Origin: WJMT01 sp964611275
GTDB lineage: Bacteria; Acidobacteriota; Aminicenantia; Aminicenantales; Aminicenantaceae
DNA length: 10,048 nucleotides
Direction: 5' to 3'
Assembly (NCBI GenBank): GCA_964611275.1
Contig: CAZSZS010000079.1
Coordinates: 1 to 10,048, forward strand
Shown here piece by piece: positions 1-6,151 of this stretch. A program made the translations under genes and the position numbers. The notes beneath the pieces were generated by a model. That model worked only from the letters and a program-made list of their open reading frames with translations. It did not search any database and was not told where the DNA came from. The first letter of the stretch is position 1; the number at the start of each line of letters is the position of its first letter.

Positions 1-131
1 TTTGGGGTTTTTTGGTTGACTCGTCCTTTATTTTATACCTATGATAGGTGATGAAGTCGCTTAGAGGATGGGAATTTGATGAAATGGAGTGAAAATCAGC
101 AGCAACAAAAAAACGAAATTCTTATCTTTAG
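1..131 (+). repeat. Dispersed repeat, copy A (left member of inverted pair)
   Basis: This segment matches the reverse complement of about 4032-4160 (copy B). A 31-nt core at 41-71 is identical to 4091-4121 read on the other strand. Positions 18-129 align with copy B at roughly 80 percent by eye, with one single-base gap. Positions 61-130 also align without gaps to 5061-5130 (copy C), with 11 mismatches in 70. The core contains ATG AAG TCG CTT AGA GGA TGG, but in this copy that micro-frame closes at a TGA after 13 codons. The segment starts at the window edge, so its outer boundary is unknown. It could be a MITE, an IS end or another intergenic repeat; no transposase is attached. Confidence 0.8.
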
Positions 132-428
132 ATAGACGTGTTAAACTATGGATGACTGCTGGAACTTAAATGAAATTGGCGCGCTGATAGTCAGCAAGAC
201 AGGTATAAATGCTGTTACCCCGGTCGTTCGGACATCGATCATCTTTTATGGTAACATATGATATTTTTCATCATTTATACGCTCACGTGCAGTCACCAAA
301 AAGCAGCAGCCCCGTCACATGATTTCCTTTCCTGCCGGGGACCCCGGGCTCCTTTCCCGTCCCGCGCAGGGTATTCGTTATAAAGTATCCAGGAATTAAG
401 CCAGATCCATCATGGTTTTTCACTTCAT
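132..428. other. Gene-free stretch right of repeat A
   Basis: I see no convincing gene here. A 37-codon frame (148-261, plus) has no ribosome binding site and no recognisable motif. From about 300 the sequence becomes GC-rich, with a compact palindrome CCGGGG-A-CCCCGG at 335-347. The protease gene ends at 497 on the minus strand, so this stretch is its downstream flank. No T-run follows the palindrome in either direction, so a standard intrinsic terminator is not evident. Confidence 0.4.
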
Positions 429-490
429 CCCGGGTTCTGCTTTACGGGTCAAAATGACTCATAAAGCTGTATGCTTACATTGAACCCGGG
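429..490. repeat. Nested inverted repeat just downstream of the protease gene
   Basis: CCCGGGTTC at 429-437 pairs perfectly with GAACCCGGG at 482-490. Inside this, GCTTTA at 439-444 pairs with TAAAGC at 462-467. The outer arm begins 7 nt past the protease stop codon in the direction of transcription. The RNA could fold into a two-tier hairpin that protects or ends the 3' end of the protease transcript. No U-tract follows, so I do not call it an intrinsic terminator. The role is inference. Confidence 0.45.
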
Positions 491-496
491 CATCAA

Positions 497-3400
497 TCAT
501 TTTTTCAATAATTCTTTTACTGCAGCTTCCAGCTGCTGGTCCCGGCCTGCGGCCATAACCGCCGGTTCGTTGGCCACTTTGATATCCGGCTCCATCTGGC
601 TGTTTTCCAGGATTGGTCCGTCGATGGGTTTCCAGCCGCCCATGGGGATTCCGAAATAAAGGGTTGGATCGATCTGTGTTTCCCACCAGACAAATGTGCC
701 GGTTCCGGGAACTGGCATGCCCAGGGTTTTCCCGTCGGTTTTAAACTTGTATGCTACCGGGAAGATATGGGCATCAGAGTAATTGCCCTCGCCCATGATA
801 ACGATGGAGGGTTTGATCCAGCGGTTCAGGGGTTCATACCCGATATTCTGCCCGTGGGGAATGATGTCGATATACTTCTTCCCTGCCAGAAAATCTGAGA
901 GCTGATCATGCAGATTACCTCCGCCGTTGAAGCGTGTATCGACAATCAGCGCCTCGGCTGAGATGTGTTTGCCCAGGGCATCTTCAAACACGGTCCGCAT
1001 GCTGGCGTCGTTCATTCCCCGCACATGTACATATCCCAGTCTGCCGCTGGACAGCTTCAGGGTCTCTTCACGCCGTGCTTCCACCCAGCGCTGGTAAAGG
1101 AGCTGATTCTCCGCTCCCAGTGAGACCGGTTTCACCACTTCCTCCCAGTGGTTCTTATCTTCCGGGCTGTACATGGAAAGGAGTACATTTTTCCCTGCTT
1201 TTCTGTTCAGCAGCTGATAAAAATCGATGTTCGGTGTGACCGCTGTGCCGTCAATTTTTTCAATGATCTGCCCGGCCTTCACCTGTGAAGCAGCCCTGTT
1301 CAGCGGTCCGTTTTTCAGGACTTCGGCGATCTTCAGGCCGTTGCCGGTGTGGGCATAATCATAGAGAAGTCCCAGGGAGGCGGTGGCATCGCCGTTTTCA
1401 GCCCGGTGCCTGTAGCCGCAGCCGGTGTGAGACCCGTTCAGTTCTCCCAGCATCTCGCTCATCATCTCGGAAAAATCATAATTGTTGCTGATATAGGGCA
1501 AAAAAGGTTTATACGTTGCCTTGTAAAACTCCCAGTCAACTCCCTGCAGGTCCGGGAAAATAAACTTTTCTTTTACCTGCCGCCAGCAATGGTCGAATAT
1601 ATAGGATCGTTCATCCGCTTTTTTCAAAACCATCTCGCCGTTGGTGCTGATGGCTTTTACCTTGCCATCTTTTGTCCCGACTTTCTTTGGTTTGCCGTCG
1701 GCCAGCACCAGGATAAAGTCACCCTTTTTTGACCGTTCCATGCTCAGCCGGTTGGCACCGATCCCGGCAAACTGCTTTGTCTCTCTGGTTCTGAGATCGG
1801 TCACCCAGATATTGTATTTCCCTTCAAAACGGGTTGCATAGTATAATTTATCTCCCTCCTTTGACAGGAGGAAGTCAGCTGCCCGGGAAGTGTGTACCGT
1901 CAGTTTCCGCTTGCGGTCAGTGAGATTCTTCCAGTCAACAACTAATTCCTTCACTTCCTTCTCAGTCTCGGCCTTTTTATCCTTTTTCCCGCTGCTCTCC
2001 TCTTTTTTCTCTTCTTTTTCCTTTTTCTCTTTTTCTTTCAGCAGCTCAAACTCTTCCTTTGACAGGTTGAACCGGTCAAAGCCTTCCTGTGTAAAAAACA
2101 TGCCGAACACATCGCCGCTGGTCATGCCTCCGCCCTCGCTTCTGCTGCCCGTCCGGTTGGAGGCCCAGACCATCATCTTGCCGTCCATTTCCCATTTCGG
2201 TGAATAATCATCATAGCCGCTTTGGGTGAGGTTTCTTAACTTCCCTTTTCCCGATGCTTCGATCAACCCAGCCTCTGTCCCCCAGATCCTCTCTTTTGGC
2301 CCGAAGCTCACCAGAAACCACTTGCTGTCCGGCGACCACTGGTACCACATGTCACCGTCTGAATAGGAGTAGTTATGCTCTCCCGGCAGAATGGTGCGGG
2401 TCTTTTTTGATTCAAGATTAATCACTTTCAGGGTGGTGCGGTTTTCGAAATAGGCCACTTCTTTGCCGTCGGGTGAATAGGCAGGCTGGAACTCTTCTGC
2501 ATCCGTGGCAATGACTGTTTCGTTTTTGAGAGTGGTTGATAAAAAGAAATAGGCTTCTTCGTCTCTGACCAATGACGTGCTGTACACGTTCCAGCTGTTA
2601 TCTACTTCCGCGGCATAGACGAGTGATCGCCCGTCGGGACTGAAGCTCACGCTTCTCTCCTGCCAGGGCGTGTTGGTGATCCGCTTGGTGGTGCCGTGGT
2701 CCACGCTGCTGACGAATATCTCGCCTCTGAACACATAGGCAAACTCTTTGCCGTTCGGTGAGAGGCCGGCTTCGGTAAAGCCGCTGTTGACTTTTACGAC
2801 CTTGTCAAGGGTCTGTCTGCCGTCAAAGGCGATGGACACGCCTACTTTTTTCGGTTCCTCTCCCGGTTTGACTGTATAGATCTCCCCGTGATAGCTGAAG
2901 CAGAGCACACCGGTTTCGGCTCTTGTGAGGAAACGGACCGGATGGTGTTTCAGGCTGGTCACGGCTGTGTTTACGGCCGGATTGCTCAGGGAACTTTTAT
3001 GGATGTTGAAGGAACCGTTCTCTTCCGACAGATAATAAAAGCTGTCGTTGTCTGCATCAAAGACCGGGTTGCGGTTCTCTCCTTCAAATGTGGACAGTTT
3101 TGTGTATTGTTTCGCGCCAAAATCATACACCCAGACATCCCGGGTAACGGCAGAAGTGTGGTGTTTCCGCCAGGGGTCCTCATACCCTTTGCTGTCATGG
3201 AAGATCAGTTTACTGCCGTCGGGGCTGTAGGTCGCATCATGGGCCGGTGAGGTCAGCACCTGCCCTACTCTCCCTCCTGTGGCAGGCACGCTGTAGAGTT
3301 CCGCCATGACGCCTGTGGGGAACTGTACGTTGGTATGCCGATCCTGCCTGAGTGCGGAGAATATGACCCTGCTGTTGTCTCTGCTGAAATCACTGGGTTT

Positions 3401-3730
3401 TTCGTTGTTGGAGTGAAATGTGAGCCGTGTTGCCCAGCCGCCTGCCGCGGGCATGGTGAATACATCGAAATTGCCGTAGCGGTCCGAAGCAAAAGCTATC
3501 TGTGTTCCGTCATGGCTCCACACTGCCGAGTATTCATAACTGTCACTGATGGTCAGGGGCACTGCCGTACCGCCGCCGGCCGGCACTTTGTAAATGTCTC
3601 CCTGATAGTTAAAAACTATAGTATTGCCGTCCGGGGAGATGGCGGGGTAACGCAGCCACAAGGCCCCCTGTTGGGCAATAGCGTTCAAAGGTGAAAGCAA
3701 AAATAAAATCAGAATTGAAAGTACTTTCAT
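497..3730 (-). CDS. Exported tricorn-like protease, S41 family (1077 aa)
   Basis: A large tricorn-type serine protease that probably acts outside the cytoplasm. Residues 1-19 form a signal peptide (MKVLSILILFLL core, likely cut after AIA). About residues 20-700 hold repeated beta-propeller strands with SPDG-type turns (AISPDG, YSPDG, FSPDG, WSPDS), as in TolB/PD40 and tricorn propellers. They are interrupted at about 564-594 by a lysine/glutamate-rich segment. A PDZ-like domain lies near 780-855, and the S41 core surrounds it. Candidate catalytic residues are Ser767-His768 in GSHTG, nucleophile Ser985 in YSDAHIFP, and Glu1042 in ENSQMEPDI. Their spacing closely follows Thermoplasma tricorn (S745/H746, S965, E1023, from memory). 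The start is well supported: AGGAGG lies 5 nt before the ATG. The gene stands alone and no tricorn-interacting factor is nearby. It probably degrades peptides in the periplasm or is surface-linked; the substrate is unknown. Confidence 0.93.
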   Translation of the reverse strand: MKVLSILILFLLSPLNAIAQQGALWLRYPAISPDGNTIVFNYQGDIYKVPAGGGTAVPLTISDSYEYSAVWSHDGTQIAFASDRYGNFDVFTMPAAGGWATRLTFHSNNEKPSDFSRDNSRVIFSALRQDRHTNVQFPTGVMAELYSVPATGGRVGQVLTSPAHDATYSPDGSKLIFHDSKGYEDPWRKHHTSAVTRDVWVYDFGAKQYTKLSTFEGENRNPVFDADNDSFYYLSEENGSFNIHKSSLSNPAVNTAVTSLKHHPVRFLTRAETGVLCFSYHGEIYTVKPGEEPKKVGVSIAFDGRQTLDKVVKVNSGFTEAGLSPNGKEFAYVFRGEIFVSSVDHGTTKRITNTPWQERSVSFSPDGRSLVYAAEVDNSWNVYSTSLVRDEEAYFFLSTTLKNETVIATDAEEFQPAYSPDGKEVAYFENRTTLKVINLESKKTRTILPGEHNYSYSDGDMWYQWSPDSKWFLVSFGPKERIWGTEAGLIEASGKGKLRNLTQSGYDDYSPKWEMDGKMMVWASNRTGSRSEGGGMTSGDVFGMFFTQEGFDRFNLSKEEFELLKEKEKKEKEEKKEESSGKKDKKAETEKEVKELVVDWKNLTDRKRKLTVHTSRAADFLLSKEGDKLYYATRFEGKYNIWVTDLRTRETKQFAGIGANRLSMERSKKGDFILVLADGKPKKVGTKDGKVKAISTNGEMVLKKADERSYIFDHCWRQVKEKFIFPDLQGVDWEFYKATYKPFLPYISNNYDFSEMMSEMLGELNGSHTGCGYRHRAENGDATASLGLLYDYAHTGNGLKIAEVLKNGPLNRAASQVKAGQIIEKIDGTAVTPNIDFYQLLNRKAGKNVLLSMYSPEDKNHWEEVVKPVSLGAENQLLYQRWVEARREETLKLSSGRLGYVHVRGMNDASMRTVFEDALGKHISAEALIVDTRFNGGGNLHDQLSDFLAGKKYIDIIPHGQNIGYEPLNRWIKPSIVIMGEGNYSDAHIFPVAYKFKTDGKTLGMPVPGTGTFVWWETQIDPTLYFGIPMGGWKPIDGPILENSQMEPDIKVANEPAVMAAGRDQQLEAAVKELLKK

Positions 3731-4031
3731 AATGTCCTCCTGTTTACGTGCTGTGGTGATATTGAAATTAAGGCCCTAAAAACGTAACATACAGAAGCTA
3801 TCCCAGTATCCAACATGTTCGGCTCTTTTCTTAACAGAAATCCGATGTGGGGACATTAATAATTATCCCTGTCCCGCAATCGGCCAGGTTCAACACAAAT
3901 GTATACTCGGCTGCAGCTTGATGTACACACCCTGTCCGCTTCAACAGGGATGCCTTCCCTTGCTGTCAGGGGAATAAAATTGCCTTTAATCACCACTCCG
4001 CTCGGTATCATATCATCTAATGGTAGTTACC
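3731..4031. other. Long upstream region of the protease gene
   Basis: This is the gap between the protease start and repeat B. On the minus strand it begins with the protease Shine-Dalgarno (AGGAGG, 3736-3741). I found no strong -35/-10 pair for the protease. A 51-codon minus-strand frame (4011 to 3856; MIPSGVVIKGNFIPL at its start, TAA at 3856-3858) has protein-like composition. It starts one base after the stop of a 32-codon micro-ORF lying in repeat B (4111 to 4013). Neither has a clear ribosome binding site, so I do not call them genes. The plus-strand frame across 3899-4123 overlaps the repeat and shows nothing recognisable. Confidence 0.3.
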
Positions 4032-4160
4032 CAAAAGATAAGAAATTCGTTTTTTTGTTGGTGATAACTTTTGCTACATTCCACAAATTTCCATCCTCTA
4101 AGCGACTTCATCACCTATCATAATTATAAAATAAATGACAAGTCAATAAGAAACCCACAA
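4032..4160 (-). repeat. Dispersed repeat, copy B (right member of inverted pair)
   Basis: Read on the minus strand, this copy matches 1-130. It contains the same 31-nt core (4091-4121), a T-rich outer part ending near TTTATTTTATA, and the inner motif CAACAAAAAAACGAA. Copy B diverges from A and C in the middle (about 4068-4090). Unlike copy A, the micro-frame starting at the core ATG (4111) stays open for 32 codons, to TGA at 4013-4015. With copy A it encloses about 3.9 kb that contains only the protease gene. The sequence to the right is sharply more AT-rich than the protease. Mobility of the bracketed unit is inference. Confidence 0.8.
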
Positions 4161-4224
4161 AAAAGAGAGAAGATAAGAACAAACAATTTTTTTAAATTCA
4201 GGAACATTAAAATTTTAACCTTTA

Positions 4225-4295
4225 TATAATCGATTGAAATCGTTTATTTTCTGGAACTGTATTTGTTGACAGGATGAGTTTCTTTCCTTTATTCT
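4225..4295 (+). promoter_or_regulatory. Possible promoter signals for the methyltransferase gene
   Basis: Two weak options are visible in this AT-rich gap. A perfect TATAAT sits at 4225-4230 without a good -35. It is followed directly by a short dyad CGATT-GA-AATCG (4231-4242) that could be an operator. Closer to the gene, a perfect TTGACA (4266-4271) stands 18 bp before TATTCT (4290-4295). That would start transcription almost at the ATG (4309) and give a leaderless or near-leaderless mRNA, which fits the lack of a Shine-Dalgarno there. Neither can be chosen from sequence alone. Confidence 0.3.
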
Positions 4296-4308
4296 TCTTA
4301 ATATAAAC

Positions 4309-4878
4309 ATGATTGATGACATAACAGAGTGGGAGAGAAAAGAAGGAGTCAAATTCCTGAAAGAAATCGGGATAAAGTTTGGCCAGATAGTTTTGGATTT
4401 TGGTGCTCGAAGCGGTCATTATAGTATTCCTGCCGCCCAGATAGTAGGATCCTCGGGACAGGTTTATGCTTTGGATAAAGAGCCCGGAGAACTAAAAGAC
4501 CTAAGCCGAAAGGCGAAGCATTTCAATTTAAATAATATAAAAATAATCCCTACTAATGGCGGGGTCACGCTTGATTTTAAAAGTGAATCCATTGATGTGG
4601 TGTTGCTCTATGATGTTCTTCATTATTTGGAAAAAAAAGAAAGAGAAAAGTTGTACCGAGAAACATATCATGTTTTAAAAGGAGACGGATTTTTATCTGT
4701 ATATCCCAAGCATGTCATTGAAGACTCTCCGTTAAACCATTTTAGAGACCTCCACTGGGAGGAGGTCAAAAAGGAAATTCAGGATTTGAATTTTAAATTC
4801 CGAGAAAAATACTGCGATACCATAAGCCACGACGATTCCTTTAATTACGGATGTGTTATCAATTTTGTGAAAGAGTAA
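4309..4878 (+). CDS. Class I SAM-dependent methyltransferase (189 aa)
   Basis: A small cytoplasmic methyltransferase of the Rossmann (class I) type; the substrate cannot be told. Motif I is VLDFGARSGHY (about residues 28-38), with GARSGH where many relatives have GxGxG. An acidic residue ending strand 2 lies in YALDKE (53-58). The motif IV region is VVLLYDVLHYL (97-107), and FLSVYPKH (128-135) follows the motif VI-like turn KGDG. The C-terminus, with CDTISHDD and GCVINF, continues the fold. The length is normal for a stand-alone minimal enzyme. The ATG is chosen because the in-frame TGA at 4267 leaves little room upstream and the protein begins with a typical ITEWERKEGVKFL helix. No Shine-Dalgarno is visible. 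The gene is clearly AT-richer than the protease and the receptor, which suggests a different history. A membrane-protein remnant follows 50 bp downstream. Confidence 0.85.
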   Translation: MIDDITEWERKEGVKFLKEIGIKFGQIVLDFGARSGHYSIPAAQIVGSSGQVYALDKEPGELKDLSRKAKHFNLNNIKIIPTNGGVTLDFKSESIDVVLLYDVLHYLEKKEREKLYRETYHVLKGDGFLSVYPKHVIEDSPLNHFRDLHWEEVKKEIQDLNFKFREKYCDTISHDDSFNYGCVINFVKE

Positions 4879-4928
4879 TAAAGAGAAAAGAACGGAGAAA
4901 AGATTTTCACATAGAAGAAGATGGAAAC

Positions 4929-5252
4929 ATGATCAAGCATATTTCAAGAGAACTCAAACGGCATATACCGTTTACAAGTTTTGGGGCCTTGACAGGTATC
5001 CTGATTATCTTTGTTTCCTTAAAAATGCCCAAAAACATCTCTTACAATATATTTTATGTTCTGAAGGATGGGAATTTGATGAAATCAAGTGAAAATCATC
5101 AGCAACAAAATAATCAATTTCCTATCTTTAAAAAGCTGGAAGAGAGGATCATGAAAACAGATCAGGGCACCGCGATCGCCATTGCCAATAATGGGAATCT
5201 GGTTTACAGCCTCTGCAACAGGATTTATTTTGATAATATCAATGATAAATAA
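4929..5252 (+). pseudogene. Truncated small membrane protein fused to repeat copy C
   Basis: The first 45 codons from ATG 4929 look like a genuine membrane-protein start: a basic, amphipathic beginning (MIKHISRELKRH), then a hydrophobic segment at about residues 13-32 (PFTSFGALTGILIIFVSL). It then reads ISYNIFYVL up to 5063. From codon 46 (KDGNLMKSS, at 5064) the reading frame runs through repeat copy C and on into a stretch of no known family, ending at TAA 5250-5252. The change from hydrophobic protein to Q/N-rich repeat translation is abrupt. I infer that the original 3' part was lost and replaced. The frame can be opened further upstream (4851), but that part overlaps the methyltransferase and looks non-coding. 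The 34-codon tail from ATG 5151 has a weak GAGAGG before it and could be a second remnant. Confidence 0.55.
5061..5130 (+). repeat. Dispersed repeat, copy C (partial)
   Basis: This segment aligns without gaps to 61-130 of copy A, with 59 of 70 bases identical, including a shared GGATGGGAATTTGATGAAAT. It is closer to A than to B. The left half of the repeat (the T-rich part and most of the 31-nt core) is absent. The left junction coincides with the point where the membrane-protein reading changes character. Its orientation is the same as A. Confidence 0.75.
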
Positions 5253-5258
5253 GAAGAT

Positions 5259-5846
5259 CTATTCAAAATAGTAGTCAATCAGGTCAGCTATATAGGCCTT
5301 CCTGGTTTTCTCATCATTGAAATCAGGCCCGGCATACCCTTTAAACAGTCCGGGCAGGAGGCCGGGAAGAGATACGGCAGATAGTATTTGCAGGACAATG
5401 AAATTCAAATCTTTTCCTTTTTGCTTTAATTTCAAATCCTTTATTTTGACCGCCAAATCATTGAGCATGGAATTGAACACTTTGACAAAAGGAGTTTTGT
5501 AATTGCCCTCCATCAAGGGCGCATAAAGATGAGCCTTAGCAATACCCGGCCATTTGACAGCTCCTCCCATAAATGTCTCTAAAAAGACCTTGAGTTTTTC
5601 TCTGGGCGGAAGATCTGTCTGCTCCAGGGTTTCGGCGGGCATTTTGGTCATTTCATTCAGAGTCCGGTTTAAAGCGAGATGGATCAATTTTTCCTTGGAC
5701 CTGAAATAATAATTGATAGCCGCGCTGTTCACACCAGCCTCCCGGGCGATTCCCCGGATAGTGATTCTTTCAATTCCTTTTTTCTCAATACAGTCTATGG
5801 CAGCCAATATAATTTTTTCCGCAGTGGAAATTTTTTGCCCGTTCAT
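5259..5846 (-). CDS. TetR-family transcriptional regulator (195 aa)
   Basis: A cytoplasmic DNA-binding repressor, probably dimeric. The N-terminal helix-turn-helix is typical of the family: ITIRGIAREAGVNSAAINYYFRSKEKLI (about residues 28-55), including the NYYF-SKEKL signature that ends the recognition helix. Residues 60-195 form an all-helical ligand and dimer domain of normal size; the ligand cannot be inferred. The start is supported by AAAAGGA upstream of ATG 5846, 7 nt away. The gene is divergent from the TonB-dependent receptor, 280 bp away, and a strong dyad overlaps the receptor promoter, so the receptor is the likely target. Its stop codon lies 6 bp from the end of the converging membrane-protein remnant, with no clear terminator between them. 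Confidence 0.93.
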   Translation of the reverse strand: MNGQKISTAEKIILAAIDCIEKKGIERITIRGIAREAGVNSAAINYYFRSKEKLIHLALNRTLNEMTKMPAETLEQTDLPPREKLKVFLETFMGGAVKWPGIAKAHLYAPLMEGNYKTPFVKVFNSMLNDLAVKIKDLKLKQKGKDLNFIVLQILSAVSLPGLLPGLFKGYAGPDFNDEKTRKAYIADLIDYYFE

Positions 5847-5883
5847 AGGTGTGTCCTTTTAAAAATGGGATTCTTCCGTTTAA

Positions 5884-5925
5884 AACATATGTTTAAATTA
5901 TATGTTCTTTTTTTTCCCCGGGCAA
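5884..5925 (-). promoter_or_regulatory. Promoter of the tetR-type gene with overlapping dyad
   Basis: On the minus strand, TTGCCC (5925-5920) and a perfect TATAAT (5902-5897) are separated by 17 bp. This places the start of transcription near 5890, about 44 nt before the ATG. A dyad AACATAT-N9-ATATGTT (5884-5890 and 5900-5906) overlaps the -10, and a 12-bp palindrome AAACATATGTTT sits at 5883-5894. Either could be an autoregulatory site, but AT-rich promoter DNA gives such palindromes by chance fairly often. They differ in sequence from the dyad at the receptor promoter. Confidence 0.5.
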
Positions 5926-5947
5926 GCGGAAAGAGAGAAAAAATACC

Positions 5948-5975
5948 TTGACTTTAATGAATACACCATTAAAAT
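5948..5975 (+). promoter_or_regulatory. Receptor promoter with embedded operator dyad
   Basis: TTGACT (5948-5953, 5 of 6 to consensus) and TAAAAT (5970-5975, 5 of 6) lie 16 bp apart and face the TonB-dependent receptor gene. A perfect dyad TTTAATG-N7-CATTAAA (5953-5973) fills the space between them and touches both hexamers. This is the classic position for a repressor that blocks RNA polymerase. The length (21 bp with 7-bp arms) suits a TetR-family dimer, and a TetR gene is next door. Binding by that protein is inference. Confidence 0.6.
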
Positions 5976-6026
5976 AAACAATCGATTAAAACAATCGTAT
6001 AAAACAGATGATTAAACAGTCGCTTC
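5976..6026 (+). repeat. Four imperfect 13-bp tandem repeats in the receptor leader
   Basis: The units begin at 5976 (AAACAATCGATTA), 5989 (AAACAATCGTATA), 6002 (AAACAGATGATT) and 6014 (AAACAGTCGCTTC). The steps between them are 13, 13 and 12 bp. They start directly after the -10 hexamer and so cover the expected transcription start. Two more related words, AAACAACC and AAACAATC, follow at 6045 and 6054. They may be protein-binding sites or an untranslated-leader feature; function unknown. Confidence 0.55.
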
Positions 6027-6151
6027 GCACGGCCAGCACAATCAAAACAACCAAAACAATCAGCCCAAGCAGCACAACAGCCGTAAAAATCGCAGCCAAA
6101 GCGTCTGCAGTTTTAAGGAGAATGAAATGGGTCAAAGAACAACGCCTTTGA
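6008..6151 (+). other. Possible 47-codon upstream ORF in an A/C-rich leader
   Basis: An ATG at 6008 opens a frame that stays open to TGA 6149-6151 and overlaps the receptor start (6127) by 25 nt in another frame. The peptide would be rich in Thr, Ser, Lys and Ala with no known motif. No Shine-Dalgarno precedes it, so it may not be translated. The stretch of about 6028-6100 is nearly devoid of T and poor in G, which would leave the RNA largely unstructured. Confidence 0.2.

Noticed and set aside
148..261. 37-codon plus-strand frame after repeat A
   Set aside because: Too short, no ribosome binding site, no recognisable sequence; may be a fragment, but nothing supports a gene.
335..347. GC-rich palindrome as an intrinsic terminator
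   Set aside because: The loop would be a single base and no T-run follows on either strand.
1890..2207. Plus-strand frame of 105 codons, rich in Ser and Phe
   Set aside because: It is the antisense shadow of the K/E-rich segment and neighbouring codons of the protease gene; no start signals and no domain.
3899..4123. 74-codon plus-strand frame
   Set aside because: It runs antisense through repeat B and has no start signal or known motif.
4851..4928. Upstream extension of the membrane-protein frame
   Set aside because: It overlaps the methyltransferase end and encodes a charged, low-information stretch; ATG 4929 gives a typical membrane-protein start.
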